From the NCBI GenBank assembly GCA_021816565.1, contig JAKAXN010000239.1:1-6982 (forward strand): DNA of 6,982 nt, written 5' to 3'. Position 1 is the stretch's first letter. Each line of letters begins with the position of its first letter. The notes beneath the pieces were generated by a model, which saw only the letters and a program-made list of their open reading frames with translations, made no database searches and had not been told where the DNA came from. Source of the DNA: Actinomycetes bacterium (lineage in GTDB: Bacteria > Actinomycetota > Acidimicrobiia > Acidimicrobiales > Palsa-688). Below, one piece after another: positions 1-4,974 of this stretch. The position numbers were made by a program, and so were the translations under genes.

Positions 1-876
1 TACGGGCTGGTCACCCCCTACAGCATCTTCAACGACACCGGCAGCATGCGGGTCGGCAACTTCATCGCCCACAACGACAACGGGGAGGCCTACGGTCCCA
101 TCGACCTGGCCCAGGCCATAACCGTCTCCTCCGACAACTACTTCAACACCATCGGGCTGAAGCTGTGGTACGGGCGCCAGCAGTACGGCGACGAGGCCCT
201 GCAGAACGTGGCCAGGATGTACGGCTTCGGTTCGCCGACCGGGCTGGCTCTGCCCAACGAGGCCTACGGCAAGGTGCCCACCCCGGCCTCGTATGTCAAG
301 GACCACCAGGCCAACCCCCGGGTGTTCGTCCAGTCGCAGTGGTACCCGGGCAACAGCGACCAGCTGGCCATCGGCCAGGACGAGCTGCTGGTGACCCCGG
401 TGCAGCTGGCCAACGCCTACTCGACCTTCGCCAACGGGGGGACCCGCTACGTGCCCCAGCTGGTGCAGAACGCCCAGACGGTCAACGGCCGGGTGACCAA
501 GGTGTTCCCCGCCCAGCCGGCGACCAACGTCGGGCTCCAGCCGGAGTGGCGATCCGCCCTCCTGGCTGGCTTCGAGGGGGTGGTCAACAACCCGCGCGGT
601 ACCGCCTACGGCGTGTTCAGCGGGCCCCTGGCCGCCATCGGCATCGCCGGCAAGACCGGCACCGCCCAGGTCAACGCCCCCCGCCAGGCCACCTCGGTGT
701 TCACCTCCTTCGCGCCGCTCAGCAACCCCCGCTACGTCGTGGACGCCTTCATGGAGGACTCCGGGTACGGCTCATCGGTCGCCGCCCCGGTGGTACGCGA
801 GATCTACGACGCCCTGTTCCACCTCCCTCTCCAGCCGGTGTCGTACTCGGCTGCGGGCAGCGGCGGGCAGAACTGA
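1..876 (+). CDS. mrdA: Penicillin-binding protein 2 (class B transpeptidase), C-terminal part; 5' end outside window
   Basis: This is the transpeptidase domain of a class B PBP, which cross-links peptidoglycan stem peptides outside the membrane during cell elongation. The frame is open from base 1, so the in-window ATG at 46 is an internal Met and the gene is truncated by the window edge. 291 residues are visible. Of the three penicillin-binding motifs, SxN appears as S44-D45-N46 (130-138) and KTG as K218-T219-G220 (652-660) within AGKTGTAQ. The SxxK motif with the nucleophilic serine must lie upstream, as must the membrane anchor. The segment WYPGNSDQLAIGQDELLVTP is a PBP2 hallmark. The stop is TGA at 874-876. 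The directly following rodA supports the PBP2 (elongation) assignment over the FtsI/PBP3 (division) one. The family is very clear; the exact paralogue is inferred from context. Confidence 0.93.
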   Translation, partial: YGLVTPYSIFNDTGSMRVGNFIAHNDNGEAYGPIDLAQAITVSSDNYFNTIGLKLWYGRQQYGDEALQNVARMYGFGSPTGLALPNEAYGKVPTPASYVKDHQANPRVFVQSQWYPGNSDQLAIGQDELLVTPVQLANAYSTFANGGTRYVPQLVQNAQTVNGRVTKVFPAQPATNVGLQPEWRSALLAGFEGVVNNPRGTAYGVFSGPLAAIGIAGKTGTAQVNAPRQATSVFTSFAPLSNPRYVVDAFMEDSGYGSSVAAPVVREIYDALFHLPLQPVSYSAAGSGGQN

Positions 877-923
877 TGACCCGACAGCCGCCGGCGAACC
901 TGGTAGTTAAGAAGCGATGCTGA
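876..923 (+). other. 15-codon mini-ORF bridging the PBP2 stop and the rodA start
   Basis: The ATG at 876 shares its A with the PBP2 stop (TGATG). The frame encodes 15 residues (MTRQPPANLVVKKRC) and stops with TGA at 921-923, just inside rodA (ATGCTGA, with the rodA ATG at 917). It spans the whole intergenic gap with overlaps at both ends, a geometry that would let ribosomes terminating on PBP2 reinitiate and deliver to rodA. No strong Shine-Dalgarno precedes it, and in GC-rich DNA such a short frame can arise by chance. It is recorded as a possible coupling element, not a confirmed gene. Confidence 0.25.
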
Positions 924-2101
924 AGTCGGACGCGCTCACCGGCGCCAGCGCCTCGTCGCGCCGGCCGGCCAAGGTTCCGGGAGCCTGGCGCCACGTCGAT
1001 GTGGTGCTCGCCGGAGCAGCGGCGCTGATCGGCGCCTTCGGGTGCCTCATGGTCTACACCGCGACCCGCGACCAGCTGCAGGCCAGCGGCCTCAGCCCCA
1101 CCTACTTCGTCAAGAAGCAGGCCATCTTCATGGTCATCGGGATCTTCGTGATGTTCGGGGTGGCGGCCGTCGACTACCGCAAGCTGCGGGACTGGTCCGT
1201 GCTCATATACGGGTTCGCGGTCCTGATGCTGATGGCCGTCTACGCCGTGGGACACAAGAGCCGGGGCGCCCAGGCGTGGTTCCAGGTCGGCAGCTACCAG
1301 CTGGAGCCGTCGGCCTTCGCCGTCATCGCGCTGATCATCGTCATGGCCGCCTACTGCACCGCCGCCAAGAGCCGGCTGTCCGGTCGGGCGCTGATGGTCC
1401 TGCTGGTGATGGCCGGCGTGCCGTTCGCCCTGATCTACAAGCAGCCCGACCTCGGCAGCGCCCTGATCCTGGCTGCGGTGCTGGTGGCGGTGCTGCTCAT
1501 CGGGGGAGCCTCGGGCCGCCACATGGGCCTCCTCGGCCTCCTGGTGGTGGTCATGGCCGTGGGGGTGGTGCACTTCGGGATACTGAAGAGCTACCAGCAG
1601 GCCCGCCTCACCTCCTTCGTCAATGCCCCGAACCAGCCCAACGTGGCCCTGCTGCGGACCCAGGCCGGGGCCACCGAGTACAACGTGGCGGAATCGAAGA
1701 TCGCGGTGAGCAACGGGGGCATCACCGGTCAGGGCCTGGGCAAGGGCACCCAGACCAACCTGTCCTACGTGCCCGAGCAGCGCACCGACTTCATCTTCAC
1801 CGCGGTAGGTGAGCAGCTCGGCCTCATCGGGTCGGTGGCTCTGCTCCTGCTGTTCCTGCTGGTCATCTGGCGCACGTGGCGAACGGCCACCCTGGCCCGC
1901 GACACCTTCGGCACCCTGGTGTGCGTCGGCGTGCTGGCCATGATCACCTTCCAGGTCTTCGAGAACATCGGCATGGCCGTGGGCATCATGCCGGTGGCCG
2001 GCATCCCCCTGCCGCTGATGAGCTACGGCGGCTCCGACGTCATCGCCGTCTTCGCCGGCCTGGGCCTGGTCCAGAGCGTCCGGATGCGCCGGTTCAGCTA
2101 G
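917..2101 (+). CDS. rodA: RodA, SEDS-family peptidoglycan glycosyltransferase of the elongation machinery
   Basis: SEDS polytopic membrane enzyme that polymerises lipid II into glycan strands and works as a complex with a class B PBP, here encoded just upstream. The protein has 394 residues, normal for RodA, and about ten hydrophobic segments (roughly 28-48, 68-85, 94-111, 132-150, 158-195 as two, 200-217, 303-319, 335-352 and 375-388). There is a large extracytoplasmic loop between about 220 and 300. Hallmarks are YKQPDLGSALI, PEQRTDFIF with the likely catalytic Asp at D291 (1787-1789), and NIGM with IPLPLMSYGGS (residues 350-373). The motif normally reading PSExxK is PSAFAV here (residues 131-136), so its conserved acid and base are missing. 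The start at 917 is preceded by only a weak purine stretch (AAGAAG, 2 nt away), and the first 25 residues are polar and cytoplasmic. RodA is favoured over FtsW by the PBP2 neighbour. Confidence 0.95.
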   Translation: MLKSDALTGASASSRRPAKVPGAWRHVDVVLAGAAALIGAFGCLMVYTATRDQLQASGLSPTYFVKKQAIFMVIGIFVMFGVAAVDYRKLRDWSVLIYGFAVLMLMAVYAVGHKSRGAQAWFQVGSYQLEPSAFAVIALIIVMAAYCTAAKSRLSGRALMVLLVMAGVPFALIYKQPDLGSALILAAVLVAVLLIGGASGRHMGLLGLLVVVMAVGVVHFGILKSYQQARLTSFVNAPNQPNVALLRTQAGATEYNVAESKIAVSNGGITGQGLGKGTQTNLSYVPEQRTDFIFTAVGEQLGLIGSVALLLLFLLVIWRTWRTATLARDTFGTLVCVGVLAMITFQVFENIGMAVGIMPVAGIPLPLMSYGGSDVIAVFAGLGLVQSVRMRRFS

Positions 2102-2121
2102 GTCCGCCCGCCCGGACGGCA

Positions 2122-2145
2122 CCGACCGCCCGGCCCGTCGGTCGG
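2122..2145 (+). terminator. GC-rich hairpin 1 downstream of rodA
   Basis: A 7-bp perfect inverted repeat, CCGACCG (2122-2128) and CGGTCGG (2139-2145), is separated by a 10-nt loop, 20 nt after the rodA stop. There is no T-tract. Hairpins lacking a U-run are common candidates for transcription ends or pausing in GC-rich actinobacteria, but background GC makes chance repeats likely. Confidence 0.3.
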
Positions 2146-2148
2146 CAG

Positions 2149-2174
2149 GCCCGGGCCAGGGGCCGGGCCCGGGC
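2149..2174 (+). terminator. GC-only hairpin 2, candidate terminator or attenuator before the radical SAM gene
   Basis: A 9-bp perfect stem, GCCCGGGCC (2149-2157) with GGCCCGGGC (2166-2174), flanks an 8-nt loop. It is composed only of G and C, so it would be very stable in RNA. No T-tract follows. It lies immediately upstream of a -10-like hexamer and 20 nt before the next start codon. It could end the PBP2-rodA transcript or modulate read-through into the downstream genes. Confidence 0.4.
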
Positions 2175-2178
2175 GGTC

Positions 2179-2184
2179 TAGACT
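2179..2184 (+). promoter_or_regulatory. Possible -10 element (TAGACT) for the radical SAM-DUF2344-rne genes
   Basis: TAGACT fits the TAnnnT consensus of actinobacterial housekeeping -10 boxes and is one of few AT-containing patches in the intergenic region. Transcription would begin about 6-9 nt downstream, which places the 5' end within a few bases of the ATG at 2195 and predicts a leaderless or near-leaderless mRNA. No recognisable -35 element is present at the expected distance (about 2156-2161 reads CCAGGG). This is a suggestion only. Confidence 0.3.
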
Positions 2185-2194
2185 GGCAAGGGAC

Positions 2195-4153
2195 ATGACG
2201 TCCCTCTGGCCCCGTATCGAACCCGTTCTGCCTCGCGTGTCCAAGCCGGCGCGCTACATCGGTTGTGAGGACGGCGCGGTGGCCCCGGGGACGCTCGCCG
2301 GACGGGTGTCATGGCTGCTCATGTACCCCGATGCCTACGAGGTCGGGCTGCCCAACCAGGGGCTGCAGATCCTCTACGAGATCCTCAACGAGCGTGGCGA
2401 CGCCCGGGCCGAGCGCTCCTACGCCCCGTGGACCGACATGGAGCAGGAGATGCGCCGGCGGTCGATCCCGCTGTTCTCCGTCGACAGCCACGAGCCGGCC
2501 GGAGAGTTCGATCTGATCGCGTTCAACCTGTCGGCCGAGCTGGTCTACACGAACCTGCTCAACTGCGTGGATCTGGCCGGCGTCCCCGTCCGCGCCGCGG
2601 ATCGGGGTCCCGAGCACCCGCTGATCGTGGCCGGCGGCCACTGCACCTTCAACCCCGAGCCGGTGGCCGACTTCGTCGACCTGTTCGTCATCGGCGACGG
2701 GGAGGAGGTCGTGGGCGAGATCACCGACGCCGTGCGGGAGTGGAAGGCGGCAGGGCGCACCCCCGGATCCCGGGAGCGGCTGCTGAGGGATCTGGCCAGC
2801 GTGCCGGGCGTCTACGTGCCGTCCTGCTACGAGGTCGAATACGACGGGCCCGACATCGTGGCCGTCACCCCCCGCTACCCGGAGGTGCCGGAGCGGGTGG
2901 AGAAGCGCACCATCGCCGACCTGGGGGCGTGGCCCTACCCCCGCAAACAGCTGGTCCCCATGACCGAGGTCGTCCACGACCGGCTCAACGTGGAGATCTT
3001 CCGGGGCTGCACCCGGGGGTGCCGGTTCTGCCAGGCCGGGATGATCACCCGTCCGGTGCGGGAGCGGCCGACCTCACAGGTGCTGCAGATGGCCTCGGAT
3101 GGCCTGGCCCGGACCGGCTACGACGAGGTCGCCCTGACTTCGCTGTCGAGCGCCGACTTCTCCGGCATAGACGCCACGGTCAAGGGCATCATCGACGACC
3201 CGGCGTGCCGCGGGCAGGTGTCGGTCAGCCTGCCCAGCCTGCGGGTCGACGCGTTCACCGTCGGGGTCGCCAGCCAGATCCAGAAGGTCCGCCGCACCGG
3301 GCTCACGTTCGCTCCCGAGGCCGGTTCCTGGCGCATGCGCCAGGTGATCAACAAGCTCATCCGCGAGGAGGACCTCTACGGGGCGGTGGAGTCGGCCTTC
3401 TCCCAGGGCTGGCGGCGGGTCAAGCTGTATTTCCTCACCGGTCTGCCGACCGAGACCGATGACGACACCCTCGGCATCGCCGAGTTGGCCCGCAATTGCG
3501 TGGCCATCGGCCGGACCCACCAGCGGGGGGCGTCGGTCACCGCCTCGGTGGGCGGGTTCGTGCCCAAGCCGCAGACTCCGTTCCAGTGGTTCGGCCAGAA
3601 CACCTTCGAGATGCTCAACCACCGGGTGTCGATCCTGCGCGACTCGCTGAAGCGGGACCGGGGGGTGCAGCTGCGCTGGCACGACCCCCGGGCCTCCCTC
3701 GCCGAGGGCATCTCCAGCCGGGGCGACCGTCGGATCGGTCGGGTCATCGAGGACGTGTGGCGCCGGGGCGGGGTCTTCCAGGAGTGGTCCGAGCACTTCT
3801 CGCTGGACCTGTGGACCGAGGCCATGGCCGCCCACGGGCTGTCGGTCGACTGGTACGTGCACCGGCACCGGGACCGCTCGGAGATCCTGCCGTGGGCCCA
3901 CATCTCCGCCGGCCTGCACGAGGATTTCCTGTGGCAGGAGTGGGAGGACGCCCTGGCCGCCTCCGGTACCCCGGACTGCCGGTGGACCCCGTGCTACGAC
4001 TGCGGGGCCTGCACCGGCTACGGCCTCGAGCACGTGGTGGCGTCCAACGTGCCTCCCGCCGGCGGGAGCCAGGGGACCGGACAGGACCTGAGCACGGGAG
4101 GCGAGGTGCCGGTGTTCCTCAGCCCCCGGTCCCCGGCCGGGTCGAGGTCGTGA
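2195..4153 (+). CDS. B12-binding-type radical SAM protein, TIGR03960-like, function unknown
   Basis: A 652-residue cytosolic iron-sulfur enzyme. The N-terminal third (about 15-180) resembles the cobalamin-binding-like region of this family, with YPDAYEVGLPNQGLQIL, AGGHCTFNPEP (146-156) and GDGEEV (167-172). The radical SAM core follows, with C272-x3-C276-x2-C279 (CTRGCRFC) to hold the [4Fe-4S] cluster that cleaves SAM, then TFAPEAGS (371-378) and KLYFLTGLPTETD (410-422). The C-terminal region has the family's WSEHF, LPWAHI and LWQEW blocks and a Cys cluster C595, C600, C603, C606 (CYDCGAC), possibly a second metal site. A polar low-complexity tail of about 40 residues ends the protein. The ATG at 2195 is preceded by AAGGG. 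In many bacteria this region is fused to the domain encoded by the next gene, here a separate ORF overlapping by 4 nt. The family is confident from motifs; the substrate is unknown. Confidence 0.9.
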   Translation: MTSLWPRIEPVLPRVSKPARYIGCEDGAVAPGTLAGRVSWLLMYPDAYEVGLPNQGLQILYEILNERGDARAERSYAPWTDMEQEMRRRSIPLFSVDSHEPAGEFDLIAFNLSAELVYTNLLNCVDLAGVPVRAADRGPEHPLIVAGGHCTFNPEPVADFVDLFVIGDGEEVVGEITDAVREWKAAGRTPGSRERLLRDLASVPGVYVPSCYEVEYDGPDIVAVTPRYPEVPERVEKRTIADLGAWPYPRKQLVPMTEVVHDRLNVEIFRGCTRGCRFCQAGMITRPVRERPTSQVLQMASDGLARTGYDEVALTSLSSADFSGIDATVKGIIDDPACRGQVSVSLPSLRVDAFTVGVASQIQKVRRTGLTFAPEAGSWRMRQVINKLIREEDLYGAVESAFSQGWRRVKLYFLTGLPTETDDDTLGIAELARNCVAIGRTHQRGASVTASVGGFVPKPQTPFQWFGQNTFEMLNHRVSILRDSLKRDRGVQLRWHDPRASLAEGISSRGDRRIGRVIEDVWRRGGVFQEWSEHFSLDLWTEAMAAHGLSVDWYVHRHRDRSEILPWAHISAGLHEDFLWQEWEDALAASGTPDCRWTPCYDCGACTGYGLEHVVASNVPPAGGSQGTGQDLSTGGEVPVFLSPRSPAGSRS

Positions 4154-4959
4154 CCGCGCCGGATCGCCACGCGGCGCCAGAAGCCGGCTCGAGAGCCCGC
4201 CTGCGGCTGCGTTTCTCCAAGCTGGGCAAGATCCGCTGGACCAGTCACAGGGACGTGGCCCGCATGTGGGAGCGGGCCTTCCGGAGGGTGCAGCTGCCGC
4301 TGGCCTACAGCGAAGGCTTCTCACCCCGTCCCAAGGTCAGCTTCGGGCTGGCCCTGCCCACCGGCCACGAGTCCGTGGCCGAGTTCCTCGACGTCGAGGT
4401 CAGCGACCTCGCCGCTGTGGATCTGTCCACCCTCACCTCCCGGTTGTCGGGCGCTCTGCCGGTCGGCGTGGATGCCACCGCGGTGGCCGTCCTCCAGCCG
4501 GGTACACCGTCGCTGCAGGAGGACGTGGTTTCCTCCTCGTGGCGCTGGCAGGTGGTGCCGGCCGACGGCCGCGGCCCCATAGCCGCCGCCGAGATCGCCG
4601 ACTGGGTGGCTGCCGCCCTGGCCGCTCCCGAGCTGGTGGTGACCCGCACCCGCAAGGGTGCCCCGGTCAGCGAGGACATCCGGCCCGGTATACGGGAACT
4701 CCAACTGGTCGACCCCGCCGGGGTCGACCGCATGGACGGATCGGGGGAGATATGGCTCGAGGCCGATCTGGCCACCGTGCCGCGCTCCGTCCGGCCCGCC
4801 GACGTGCTGAACGCTCTGGCTCCAGACCTGGAGGAGCGCCACGTCCGGCGGACGCACCAATGGATTCTGCGCGACGGCGCGCGCTGCGAGCCTCTCATGG
4901 CGGAGGCCCGACCCAGCGACGCGACGCAGGCGCCGCACGCCCTGGGGCGTGCGTCATGA
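4150..4959 (+). CDS. DUF2344 / TIGR03936-type radical SAM-associated protein
   Basis: A 269-residue soluble protein starting with GTG at 4150, which overlaps the upstream TGA as GTGA. The frame is open further upstream, but that stretch lies inside the radical SAM gene, and this GTG fits family length and coupling. About 17 polar residues precede the conserved block RLRFSKLGKIRWTSHRD (residues 19-35), then YSEGFSPRPKVSFGLALPTG (53-72) and ESVAEFLDVEV, all diagnostic of the family. The family is found next to or fused with TIGR03960 radical SAM proteins, so it probably serves as a partner or substrate-recognition subunit. No catalytic motif, signal peptide or membrane segment is visible. It ends 15 nt before the rne start, consistent with one transcript. 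Family assignment is strong; the biochemical role is not established. Confidence 0.88.
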   Translation: MTAPDRHAAPEAGSRARLRLRFSKLGKIRWTSHRDVARMWERAFRRVQLPLAYSEGFSPRPKVSFGLALPTGHESVAEFLDVEVSDLAAVDLSTLTSRLSGALPVGVDATAVAVLQPGTPSLQEDVVSSSWRWQVVPADGRGPIAAAEIADWVAAALAAPELVVTRTRKGAPVSEDIRPGIRELQLVDPAGVDRMDGSGEIWLEADLATVPRSVRPADVLNALAPDLEERHVRRTHQWILRDGARCEPLMAEARPSDATQAPHALGRAS

Positions 4960-4960
4960 G

Positions 4961-4966
4961 AAGGGA
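4961..4966 (+). promoter_or_regulatory. Ribosome binding site for rne
   Basis: AAGGGA lies 8 nt upstream of the ATG at 4975, straight after the DUF2344 stop codon (4957-4959). Spacing is near ideal and supports this ATG over the in-frame ATG at 4990 (Met6), which lacks such a site. Proximity to the upstream stop suggests translational coupling. Confidence 0.6.
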
Positions 4967-4974
4967 CCTACTCA

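Noticed and set aside
749..2122. Long open frame on the minus strand (457 codons) opposite rodA
   Set aside because: It lies antisense to a clear RodA. Its translation is His/Gly/Asp-rich with no recognisable family, the usual shadow pattern in high-GC DNA.
3496..4149. Upstream extension of the DUF2344 open frame into the radical SAM gene
   Set aside because: The extension overlaps conserved radical SAM sequence and has Arg/Pro/Gly shadow composition. The GTG at 4150 gives the expected family length.
3074..4324. Long minus-strand open frame (416 codons) opposite the radical SAM gene
   Set aside because: Shadow of the conserved radical SAM coding frame, with biased composition and no motif.
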